DNA of 64,000 bases from Tridacna crocea (lineage: Eukaryota; Mollusca; Bivalvia; Cardiida; Cardiidae): contig OX031069.1 of NCBI GenBank assembly GCA_943736015.1, forward strand, positions 40,148,728-40,212,727, written 5' to 3'. The notes under the pieces were generated by a model that saw only the letters and a program-made list of their open reading frames with translations, did not search any database and had not been told where the DNA came from. The translations under genes were made by a program, and so were the position numbers. Position 1 is the stretch's first letter. Each line of letters opens with the position of its first letter. Of this stretch, positions 53,784 through 64,000 are shown in pieces.

Positions 53784-54620
53784 ACACACTGATCAACGTG
53801 AGCCGCGGACACCATGTGTTCTCGGTACACCAGATCGGATTTTCCCTGGAAGAACCAGAGGTGGTGTAAGTATTTTCATTTTTATGGACCCGATTTAGCT
53901 AGATAGAAATGTTGATTTACAGCAATGTCAAGACGAATGATTGATCTGTTTACATACATACTAGGGAATAATAATACCATCATCTAAGCGAGCTGTAGCT
54001 TTATGAGCAACTGGGGTCTTATTGTTTTGAAGTTTATTACCGAATTTTGGACAAAATTCCATACCATTGTTCATTTTACAAGTTTGTATGATAAGATAAA
54101 TGTATTCCCTAAATGAACACAAAATTTCACTGAGAAATGTCCATCCAAAGCGAAGATATACGCTTTTGAATGGACTTGGGTAGAGGAAAATATGCTAACA
54201 AGACACCAATTTTATTTTCAATGTATGTACATGGACACCAGATCAGAAAACGCTTGCGGTAACTAGACACCAACCTTTAAATCATCAATATTTCTGCCTG
54301 AAACTCGATGCATGGGCTGTATACGAAGACTATTTTTGTAAACATTATGTCACTACGGTCCATTACCTGATAAAGAGCATGTTCAACCCAATTTCATTAC
54401 TTCTAGCACTTGCTTTTTTGAAATATTTGCAATATTACGGCAATTTACGAAGTGAACCTACGATGCTTGATCACAATTGACAGGTCATTGCCTCCAATGT
54501 TGGTGCAAGACATGTTCCTTGTTTACAGCGTTTCAGTTGAATGAATGGCGTATTAACCCATTACCACGCAATCACAAGCTTTAATATCCCTGGGAAAGAT
54601 GACTTAGAAAAACATTGTCC
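53784..54620 (+). repeat. Left arm of long palindrome (837 bp)
   Basis: Nearly identical to the reverse complement of 56191-57028; a few substitutions seen (for example 'ccctaaatgaac' against 'ccctaaaggaac'). Outer ends 'acacactgatcaacgtgagc'. The innermost 68 bp are a family H terminus. Confidence 0.92.
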
Positions 54621-56258
54621 ATAAAAAAAAAACCCTATTAACTAATACAGTGTGTACACTATTTACCACATTTGTCCTGATTCTTAGCTTAAATAATTTT
54701 CAAATCCGCTTGGCCAACTGTTAGAATGGCTTTGTACCCTGCATACATTTACATGCACATGCGTTTATAAGTTCGTCTACGTGTTTATTTCTAAAATTTT
54801 TCTTTAATAGACTTTTCTTCAGAAACCACCATGTGGAAATCAACAAAAATCAACGTGGATGATTCCATAAATTTCTTTGGAGATACTTCGATCCTTTAAA
54901 AAACATGGCTTATGAGGAAGAAGCTTATTTTCCGTGTACGGCGCGTTGTGAAAATTGTAAAATTTGTCCTCTCTAAAGAATTCAATCACGAGATTGACAT
55001 TGGGTAGTTTTCTATCAAACTCCTTCAATAAATTTTAATCTATTGAAAAACATGGCTTTTGTTGGTGGGGCTTATTTTCTCTTAGTGTCATAAAGCGGAA
55101 ATACTTGCAGCTCTTTAAATTCATTGATAATAAATGTATGTACTTGTATTTAATAACACAGATGATCTCTGATAATGTTTCATTTTATCCAATATGCTGG
55201 GTGATCATGATATATGAGATATTAATCTTTATTGTTACAAACTTACATAGTTCTTGGAAATGCAGCATTACAGTGCTCAGATAGTTACAGTTAAACCTAT
55301 ATTAATCAATTACCAAAGGGACGGTCAAAAGAGCTTGCCAAAGGCAGGTGCTTGCTTGATATAGATGAATGTCTGTGCATTGCTATTTGTCGGGAACTAC
55401 ATGTATGCTTGTTTATTTAGGTTGCTTACTTAATATAGGTGGCCAACATGCCAGGTTTTACTGTATTTCGTATCACTGAAATTTATTGGAGAGGTCATCA
55501 GACCCTCCAATAGTGGTGGTTTTAAAATTCAGACTGCCAGAGAATTTGCTAATATCTTCGAGCGTAATTGTTCTGATACATAGTCTGTTTCGTCATAGTT
55601 TTGTAAATAAAGCGAAATAAAAAAAAAAAACGAATGGGATATAGTCGTGGTTTATTTTTATAAATGACGAATTTCAGAAAGATTCAATTTAGTAATTTGC
55701 CATGGTTGCAATTAACCCATCTAATAATTTCCTAGCACACTACATACCTTTGAGCAATATAAATTAAACCTGTATCTGTTCCCTCTTTTTATCCATGCAG
55801 AAATCTTTAGTTGGTTCTAGAGCATCAAGAGGTAGTATCAAACTCAAAGTGAAAATTGTTCAAGTGTAAAAAATGTCAGTAATCAAGTTGCTGAGAAATT
55901 TCAAAAACAAACTCACCTCTTTATCAGTACTCGAATGTTTACAAATATGTCTATATGTGTTATGCATTACCTTGAAGATAATTAATTTTCATAGTCCCAT
56001 TCGGTATGTAGCGTGTTCTACAAAAAAGTTTTTAATACCATCAAGAATGAAAGAACTGAACATTTTCGGTGTATGTACAATCTAACGTCAAAGCCGGGAA
56101 TCCAGCGTATACATACGTTGGCCAGTGTGACCAATTCTGGCACTCAAAGTAATGAACACGAATTACAAAGTTCTTTGGATTAGTTAATAGGGACAATGTT
56201 TTTCTAAGCCATCTTTCCCAGGGACATTAAAGCTCGTAATTGCCTGGTAATGGGTTAA
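54553..56258. mobile_element. Long relative of hairpin MITE family H with 1.57 kb interior
   Basis: Ends TTAACCCATTACCACGC and GGTAATGGGTTAA with 68-bp inverted repeats (54553-54620 and 56191-56258) that include 'aaacattgtcc', the outer part of the family hairpin. Unlike the short copies, both ends carry the same shoulder and 1.57 kb lies between. The interior has direct repeats ('aaacatggcttatgaggaag' / 'aaacatggcttttgttggtg') and no transposase frame. It may derive from the parental element of the MITEs, internally decayed. Confidence 0.6.
55560..55720. repeat. Dispersed repeat G, copy 2
   Basis: Inverted partner of 20150-20330, inside the long family H relative. Confidence 0.55.
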
Positions 56259-57028
56259 TACGACATTCATAAGCCTGAAACGCTGTAAACAAGGAACATG
56301 TCTTGCACCAACATTGGAGGCAATGACCGGTCAATTGTGATCAAGCATCGTAGGTCTACTTCGTAAATTGCCTTAATATTGCAAATATTTCAAAAAAGCA
56401 AGTGCTAGAAGTAATGAAATTGGGTTGAACATGCTCTTTATCAGGTAATGGACCATAGTGACATTATGTTTACAAAAATAGTCTTCGTATACAGCCCATG
56501 CATCAAGTTTCAGGCAGAAATATTGATGATTTAAAGGTTGGTGTCTAGTTACCGCAAGCGTTTTCTGATCTGGTGTCCATGTGCATACATTGAAAATAAA
56601 ATTGGTGTCTTGTTAGCATATTTTCCTCTACCCAGGTCCATTCAAAAGCGTATATCTTCGCTTTGGATGGACATTTCTCAGTGAAATTTTGTGTTCCTTT
56701 AGGGAATACATTTATCTTATCATACAAACTTGTAAAATGAACAATGGTTTGGGATTTTGTCCAAAATTCGGAAATAAACTTCAAAACAATAAGACCCCAG
56801 TTGCTCATAAAGCTACAGCTCGCTTAGATGATGGTATTATTATTCCCTAGTATGTATGTAAACAGATCAATCATTCGTCTTGACATTGCTGTAAATCAAC
56901 ATTTCTATCTAGGTAAATCAGGTCCATAAAAATGAAAATACTTACACCACCTCCGGTTCTTCCATGGAAAAATCCGATCCGGTGTACCGAGAACACATGG
57001 TGTCCGCGGCTCACGTTGATCAGTGTGT
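56191..57028 (-). repeat. Right arm of long palindrome (838 bp)
   Basis: Partner of 53784-54620. Confidence 0.92.
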
Positions 57029-57369
57029 TTTACTCAAGTTTAAATGCCATCTTTTAAACATTTTATAAATATATATTAGAATATCTATGACAAAAACCCT
57101 TATTTTGTCGGCCATCTTGGATTTTCGTGGCCATCTTGAATTGCCCAATGATGCCAATCTGGCATCATCCAGATTTCAAATCAGGATACTAATACCTACT
57201 TATTTCTGCAAAAATATTTTCTATAGACGCTATTGCACGGTCATCTTGGATTCATGCCGGACTACATGTATATCATGGTGAATCATGACAGGCGCGCACA
57301 AATCAAGACATTGCATGGTTATGGATCCATGATATGACGTAGGTCGATACTTTTTGCAGATGCTATAAA

Positions 57370-57424
57370 CACCCTATTCGCAATTTGGACAAGTCTAAAA
57401 TTTTGTCGTTTGGTAAAGGGATAA
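57370..57424 (+). repeat. Hairpin MITE family H terminal fragment
   Basis: 'caatttggacaagtctaaaa' and 'tcgtttggtaaagggataa': one end only. Confidence 0.55.
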
Positions 57425-58193
57425 AGAACTTTTTGTGACGTGTAATGATGGCTGTCTAATACAATGCGTTAATCTATTTGGGTTCGTTCTACCAACAAAG
57501 GTCTGTGATGGGAACACTTGGCTGGTTAGTCAGATTTTGATGAATTAAGTGGTTTTTAAAGTTTACACATAAGATAACAATGAAGGGGACTCTGTGAAAT
57601 GTGTGTGTGTGGGGATGGGATAATAATGTATTTCCCTGACGCATCATACGCAGCAAGTTATACATTATTATCAAAGCTCCAGATAAGAGGGAGTGATGGT
57701 ATTCTAAATCCATTATTACTATTCCAAACCCTATCTTGTGGATACTCATTTGAATCGTCTCGACGAGACGATTCTAATGAGTACCCATAACATAGGGATT
57801 AGTTGAGAATAATAAATATTTTCAATTTTGAAAGCAAAATGATTCCCTGTATCTGGGGCTCTGATTATGTATCATTAATATCCCTTTATCTAAAAGCTGA
57901 ATGGACACAAAAAATTCGTTGCTTGACCCTATTATTGCTTTTCTACTGTCCTGTGATAACCACGTCATTTCTCCAACATGTTCGATAAGTATTACTCTCA
58001 GACGGTATCAGTGTCTTTCTAAGGTTGACTGACTTCATAAAAATAGGGGAAACAGGTATTCCTTACTGTTTACATGTCCGTTGTACTGTCTATGTAATGA
58101 AGCAATGCATTTTACCTGTCTTATCTTTTATGTGTTTGTTTTGTGATATTGTGTGTGTCAACAAAGGCTAAAATTATCCTCTGAGAGTGATAC
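57425..58193. other. Mostly unassigned, with a short palindrome at 57741-57784
   Basis: 'gatactcatttgaatcgtct' is followed by CGAC and its near complement 'gagacgattctaatgagtac', arms of 20 bp. No gene recognised. Confidence 0.55.
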
Positions 58194-58423
58194 TTAACCC
58201 TTTAGCAAACAATGACGACTTTTAACAACCCTGAAAGAGAAGGCTTTTGAAAACATTGCGGGAAAAGGAGATGCTGGTGACCAGCATTTTCTCTTTTTAC
58301 CACAATGTTTTCTTCCCTTTCAAAAAAAAAAAAGAATCATTTAATATGAGCCACATTGAAATTGTCAATTTGCAGATGCTTTTATTTCGGACAGATCTAA
58401 AATCTTGTGTGGTAAAGGGTTAA
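58194..58423 (+). repeat. Hairpin MITE family H copy
   Basis: TTAACCCTTTAGCA to TGGTAAAGGGTTAA; palindrome with a 4-bp deletion in the left arm and tip 'atgctggtgaccagcat'. Confidence 0.8.
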
Positions 58424-59450
58424 CACAGTCTGGCAGGATTCATGTAAACAGCTAATGTCAAGTAGGATGGTAAAGCCAAAACTGAAATGCCTCAGAGCGT
58501 GTTGTCCTTGATATGATTAAAATACAACCACTGCAGAAAGAAGTTGTCGACCGCACTCAAACAGATAAAATCGAATTGCCCAAATAAGAATACAAAAATG
58601 CTGCATAGTTGCGTGTTCAGATTTTTGACAGAACATTTTATGATTAAAATTATAATCCTTGCCAATTTCGAGTAATTTAAAACTAAAGTTTTTAAACACT
58701 TGTAGTAGGAATTCGTCAAAGTTAATATGGTATCATTAGTTTAGAGATAGACCTAGCGTAAATTACGAATTGGCAACACTTTAAGTGCAGAATGCAAACA
58801 AATGAAATGCAGATTTTTAGGCAGCAAACAAGTCCAAAGTTTTATACTTTAACAGCAATTTTCATTCGTCATAAAAGTTTCCTTTTTAAAAATACTGGAT
58901 GGTATAAGTTCAACGTCATGGTGCTCATTCTGCTGCGTCCCAATGCTATCAAAGCTGTTTTTGCATTTAAAGTACTAGACAATGGGACATCCTTCCCATT
59001 TCCGTCTGCAGTGTTAAAAAAAATCAAATTGCTTTTGAACAAGACTACATCTTTTTCGAAGGATTCGAGTTCATAGAATTCAATATGGAATATGCAGTTC
59101 AAAGCCTTATATAAATGAATTAGATCCTATACATAAATTGAGCATTGCCATAAAAGTGTTATATTTATTTCATGCTTCCCGGTAGGATATCAAGATATGG
59201 CAGTGAAAATATTTTTCGATCTTACACTGGTACCACCAGTGAAAATACCGATTTTCACGTTCTTGTTGCCTAGGTAAATTGCGCGTGCCTAACAACCAGA
59301 TGGGGAATATGACGTCATATACCTTACATTTCACGCGCTTGACGTAACGTTGCTATGTGGTAGGGGTACGCCACGGGGAATAAGGGAAAAGAACTGTACT
59401 GAATTTTGATAAAGCTTCTCCTAGAAAGGATTAAATGCATAAAATAAATA
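58424..59450. other. Mostly unassigned
   Basis: A diverged piece near 59195-59270 ('tttttcgatcttacac', 'gtgaaaataccgattttcac') resembles the arm of the palindrome at 59451. Open frames at 58792-59102 on both strands have no recognisable motif. Confidence 0.45.
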
Positions 59451-59611
59451 GAATATTTGTTTTTCTCCGGTGTAAGATCGAAACTTATTTCATCTCGTGA
59501 ACACCATCGGTAATATTTTCACTCGTGGCTGCGCCACTCGTGAAAATATTACCGATGGTGTCCACTCGATGAAATAAATTTCGATCTTACACCGAAAAAA
59601 ACAAATATCCT
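59451..59611. repeat. 161-bp near-perfect palindrome
   Basis: Arms of about 78 bp ('ggtgtaagatcgaaacttat', 'caccatcggtaatattttca') meet at 'ctcgtggctgcgccactcg'. Confidence 0.88.
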
Positions 59612-60328
59612 CTATATATTGCATACATTTAAGAAATATTTTTCAAGAAAGAACACGGCAAAAGCCGATGCATATTTGTCGTTTTAATATAGAATTCAGT
59701 TGTATTCTAATACTGCCTCTGATACAAACACAGATACGAGATAGAAATCCATCTCATGACAACATGGGAAAAATACGATATTGGTTCATCTCAGGTTTCG
59801 ACCGGAGAGAGAGTCAATCTTCTGAAGACAGGGGGTAAATAAATACCAGATTGCACACAGAAAAAAATGTAAACATGCTGCTGACACAATTATGGCAAGA
59901 AAAATACAAATAAACATTTATTTTGGCGTTCAATGAATAATTCAAGACCGCGACTTGTCAATCTGCTACTTCTTTTTCGCTCTTATTCTTCAATCTGTTG
60001 GCATTTATTTTGCTTTCAAACAGAACCACACTTTGCATTTTCTAAGGCATACAGACAGGTTTTGGCATACCAATATCTACAGCAAGTACAAAAAGAGATC
60101 GATGTGAATGGCAGGCGAAATCCGCGGGAAAAGGAGCAACTACTTGTGATAAATAGTTGCTATTTCTCAAAAATATTTTTAAAAAATGCTGCATCCGTTA
60201 GGTTCTTGACAAGTCGTTATTGAAGTGTAAAAATAATCCTTGAGTCTGTTTTGTCTTGCCTTAATTGAATTTATCAGTGTCGATTTCTGCCTGGCGTTGG
60301 GTTTTTTTTAACATGTTCGAGATTCGAC
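59612..60328. other. No feature recognised
   Basis: A 96-codon plus-strand frame at 59933-60223 has no family match. Confidence 0.45.
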
Positions 60329-60471
60329 CTGTATAATGCAGAGAAATGACCCACCTCTACAAAATGACCTACGTAGTGAAATGACTTCTCTGGTCATTTC
60401 TCCACGTAGAATGATGACCCGGGTCATTTTGTAGGGGGGGGGGGGGGTGTCATTTCTCTGCATTACACCGG
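60329..60471. repeat. Hairpin MITE family M, copy 2
   Basis: 'tgtataatgcagagaaatga' to 'catttctctgcattacac'. Inner arms 'ctctacaaaatgac' and 'gtcattttgtaggg', with an expanded G run (60434-60447). Confidence 0.8.
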
Positions 60472-62937
60472 TTTCAATACACATCGGAGGGAGTGGCCTG
60501 ACGCATGGCTGAGAGGTAAAATGTACAACTTTTTTGTTTGTTTATTATATACGGGTTTAACGCCGTTTTAACACTTTTAATTACTGCGGTCAGTAAACCT
60601 ATGAATATGTTTCCTGGCTTTCTCGCCCCAGTACAGAAAAAAAACTTTCAGGTGAAACCCAAGACATCTAGAATAGCATGTATGAATAACTGAACTGTCG
60701 TCGCGATGGGACTGAAATAATTTTGAAATTGGCGTAAAACGCCATTTAATCAATCGGGTAATCAATAGACAAAGCGGCTTTTGCGATTACGTGATGGCTT
60801 GCTCGTTATTGCCCACAGAGATGTGTTAAAGGCCCTTTTACAAGAACATGGGTCAAGGTTTGTTGACGTCAGCCACAGCACCAAATTTTATTTTCCTCAG
60901 TTGTTTCTATCCATGTTCAGTTTGTAGATTGGAAGCTACCTTTAACAACAAAAATTGCAGTTATTTCCTATCCACGTAAAAGGAAAAGTTCCATATCAAA
61001 GAAAATGTTCCATGTCAACATAATAAACATAGTTTCACACAGGACAATTTGCCTTGCGTTTGACTTATGCTCTGCGTGGCAACTTTTTACTCTTTGCATA
61101 GTCCGGTGCTTTTGTGTGTGGTTCTAAATCATTTTATATAAATTCAAAACGTACAAAAGCTAAAGTCTGATTTTAGGTCTGTCTTGAGAAATATTTAGGA
61201 CAAAACTGCACCCGAGCTACAATTTTGAACGCTCTTCTACTTAGAAAATGCCTGTTTGTTTCATACATCAGTATAAGGGTAAGGTCCGGTCATCTATTCA
61301 AGGAATCACCTTTTATCACGTAAATAACATAGACAAGATACAACACGGAAATCATCTAATATTAGTTGATTTGCTTTATGGAAACTGTGATACGTGCGGA
61401 TATTCTATTGTAATTGCGCCTGTTGGGGCAAACAACTGAAAGCCAATCGCAGAGGTTTTCCATCCAAGCCAAGGAACAAATTTGCGGTGTAGCAGAATCC
61501 GATTTATGTTAACATTATACGAGTACATCCTGGAGACATTGAAACAATCGAAGCGTTGAAAACGCTGAAGTGGTATTTGTCAAGGAAATCCATGTGTGGA
61601 ATAATAGTTTGAAAGAAACAGAGACATATTGTTCAGATATTGGCTTAAAAGTCAACCCACCAAGCAAATGGATACCTTTTCGGTTGAAGGGAGAGTATTC
61701 ATGACAAAGTTTGGGTTTTTTTTTGTATAAATGGTCTCCTTTTGGTCATGAGGAAGAAGCAGGAAAAACGCCCCTTGAAAGTAGGATGCATGACGAATAG
61801 AGAGAAAAATCCTGTTGATATATCGAACAAAATAAAGTTTGTTCTTGAAAACTATAATTATGAAATATCTCTAGTCTTTTACATTCAATTTCCAACATTA
61901 CAATCAATAGACGGTAAGCGATATTTCCATTTTATCGTAAGTGGCGCACCAACAGTATCACGTGACAGCGGACAATCAAAGCATTATTTCAGTAACAAAT
62001 GCCGTATGTCCCGCTCGCAAATCCTTTAAATTTGGACAAATTCATAACTGAAAAGAAAATGACATAGCAAGAAATCTATGGAAATCAATTCTTACACAAT
62101 TCAAACATATTTCATGATATTGCCTTTGAAAAAGAAAATCACAAACAGACAAAATATGCATTTTATCAAATCGTATTTAAATAAAGAGCATGTAGAGACT
62201 AAGAACGGATTTAGCCTCTGAAACCTGTATAAAATTCATAATCCTGACCATTAATGATAACCAAAGGGGTAAATTAATATGAAACAAAAGATAAGAAGAG
62301 TCAATTTAATGTGACACGTGTGTGCTAATCTATAAGAAGCAAGTACATTACAGCTGTTCTAAATGTCACTCACTCTGCAGTCTGAAGCCACGTTTCTTTT
62401 GTTCATGATCGATAACATCAGTTATTCGTCAATAGGTACATGCCTGAAAGTGCAACAAGGATGTTTAATAATAGTACTTTAAAATCACTAAATGGACTGT
62501 CCCTGTCCCTGAAGACATTAAACAGCTAATCAACCTTTTACCAAACGGTATTTCGAGCGACCCGTGTAAAAAGGGGCAGACGTGCTGATTTGTCCCACTG
62601 TCTGTTATTTGTCTCACTTTCTCAACCTTAACACATCCCCCCCCCCCCACAAACACACTTTCAAAAAACCGAAAACTGAAAGTAATCAATATGTAGTTCA
62701 TAAACATTTGTGAAAAAAAAAACAACGAATTTTCAAAGTGTGAGCGAAAATATTTGAGGAAAAAAGGAGGGCTTACAACATGCATTTTCTCTTGTTTCAA
62801 CAATAGTTTTTTTTTTTTACTTTTTAAAAGACAATAACAACCAAATGACCCACGTTTATTCAATCATCTCCATATGCTAAATATCTGGACGAGTCCAAAG
62901 TGTTGTCGTCGGGTGAAAACATTCGCAGTAACTATTT
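60472..62937. other. Mostly unassigned
   Basis: The least repetitive long stretch of the window. Frames at 61248-61439 and 61742-62029 (plus) and 62465-62863 (minus) lack recognisable motifs. A family H shoulder remnant may lie near 62530-62560 ('aaccttttaccaaacgg'). Confidence 0.4.
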
Positions 62938-63157
62938 AAAACCCTATGCCACATAACCCAAGTTTTTTACGACCCTTAGAAATATAGTTGTTTTTTTTAA
63001 TGTTGTTGAAAAGGGTTAAAATTCTAGTAACCAACCTTTTCTCTTTTCCCTTGCTATCCTTCCTAAAGAAAATTTCATCTTTAAGCCACATTCAATGTGT
63101 TATCTGCAAAGACTTCCAATTTGGGCAAGTCTCAAATTTTTGTTTCGTAAAGAGTTG
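62938..63157 (+). repeat. Hairpin MITE family H, decayed copy
   Basis: 'aaaccctatgccacataacc' to 'tttcgtaaagagtt'. Shoulders recognisable, hairpin reduced to 'ttctagtaaccaacc'. Confidence 0.6.
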
Positions 63158-64000
63158 GTGAAAGATTCAGTGTTATAAAAAATGGGGTGTGGGGGATAAC
63201 ATCAATATACCTACAATAGATATTTCCTTATTTTATGTCCGATTATTCAACCAATGTTTGCGCAATTCTGTAGCTAAGTTTGTAACGTACAGGCTCGAAG
63301 TCCAGGAATCTGTGGTTTGATTTATTTAAACTATTAATGTGATATTTTTTTCAAAAAATCGTCCCAGTATCTGCTAAAAGACAGAGACTACTAACAAAAA
63401 ACTGGGACATCAAACATTTTGAATTTATAGCAAAAATCTTAACTTTGAAATAACATTTTTAAAAATCTGTATAGTTGCATGTTTGCCATGTTCCTGTTTG
63501 AACTACCTTATAAGTTGACTATCGCAATAACAAAGTTTAATTCAAATTTCAAACCTTCCATTCCCTCTAGAAGAAAAGATGTTACAGATTCATTTTCAGG
63601 AAGCGAATACGTGCTATACTTATTTTCATTGAAAAGCTAGTCAAGGTTTAGCTGGGTGTACGTTTGATCTCGGTGTTTCACCGTCAAAGTAGATGATCTA
63701 TTTGAAAAGCTGTTTTGTTCTTTTTAGGCACCGACTAGTTAACACACACGTGTCATAATTAAGTGTTTATCCCGTTTAGTCTTACGTTGATCACTTGTAA
63801 AGGCTTGGAATTGTTAAAAGCTGTGACGGAGGGTAAGTCTGTTCTAGTAACTGATGCCAAAAGATGCATTTTTCTGCCTGAACATTTTTTTTTTTTCAAA
63901 TGCATTATGTAACCTGGGTTAACAGGTCCCACTTTAAACGGTATATTTGCACTAATTTCTTTAGGAATGGAGAGGGTATTTGTTTAATTTAAGTTAAACC
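63158..64000. other. No feature recognised
   Basis: AT-rich, no repeat matched and no convincing frame. Confidence 0.45.

Larger units (their letters stand above)
50711..57265. mobile_element. Complex of nested inverted repeats, possible composite element
   Basis: The ends are inverted: 'ttagtccggcatgg', 'cgtctatagaagatgttttt' and 'gatgccagtctggcatcc' at 50711-50890 answer the complement at 57090-57265. Inside are a second inverted pair (51230-51655 / 53265-53721) and a third (53784-54620 / 56191-57028). No transposase recognised. It may be one large element with degenerate ends or the result of successive insertions. Confidence 0.45.

Noticed and set aside
62465-62863. 132-codon minus-strand frame
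   Set aside because: Passes through a C run and poly-A/T tracts, with low-complexity Lys/Phe content and no motif.

Overview
The window looks like AT-rich, repeat-dense intergenic DNA from an animal genome, most likely a marine invertebrate and probably a bivalve mollusc. The reasons are the pile-up of hairpin MITEs, tRNA-derived SINEs, TTAA-bounded elements, a PIF/Harbinger relic, a DDE-SWIM transposase and a Ty3-like gag-protease retroelement, with no bacterial gene organisation (no operons, no dense coding). The species call is inference. I found no convincing host protein-coding gene. The only long open frames belong to two mobile elements: a DDE transposase (27248-29431, +) and a gag-protease retroelement (16237-18929, -).

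Layout. 1-2470 holds dispersed repeats, hairpin MITEs and a SINE fragment. 2478-10602 is a nested set of DNA elements: an outer element with an 8-bp target duplication (hAT-like) contains one with a 9-bp duplication and long terminal inverted repeats built of CTTCCTTTCG blocks (MULE-like), which contains a third element rich in a GTCACAAGTGTAAC motif. 11058-14485 is a DNA element whose two ends carry inverted clusters of a GAAGATTCGG motif. 15134-19986 is a complete LTR element, minus orientation, with LTRs differing at one of 236 positions, ATAT duplications, a primer-binding site and a polypurine tract. It has a Gag with an N-terminal helix-hairpin-helix region, a CCHC knuckle and an aspartic protease, but no reverse transcriptase. 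The gag/pro overlap contains a textbook -1 frameshift signal (slippery GTTAAAC, 6-nt spacer, H-type pseudoknot). 20635-21724 is a Harbinger-type non-autonomous element. 23540-24755 is a 20-bp satellite. 25127-30330 is a DDE-SWIM transposon inserted into a TTAA MITE. 30331-50690 mixes MITEs, SINEs, minisatellites and duplicated repeats. 50711-57265 is a complex of nested inverted repeats, including a 0.84-kb-arm palindrome around a long relative of the main hairpin MITE. 57270-64000 is sparse.

How parts work together. In the retroelement, Gag would package RNA, and the protease would be made as a Gag-Pro fusion by -1 frameshifting. Because RT, RNase H and integrase are absent while the LTRs are almost identical, mobilisation in trans by another element is the simplest reading. 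The DNA transposons are mostly non-autonomous; only the 25127-30330 element carries an apparently intact transposase.
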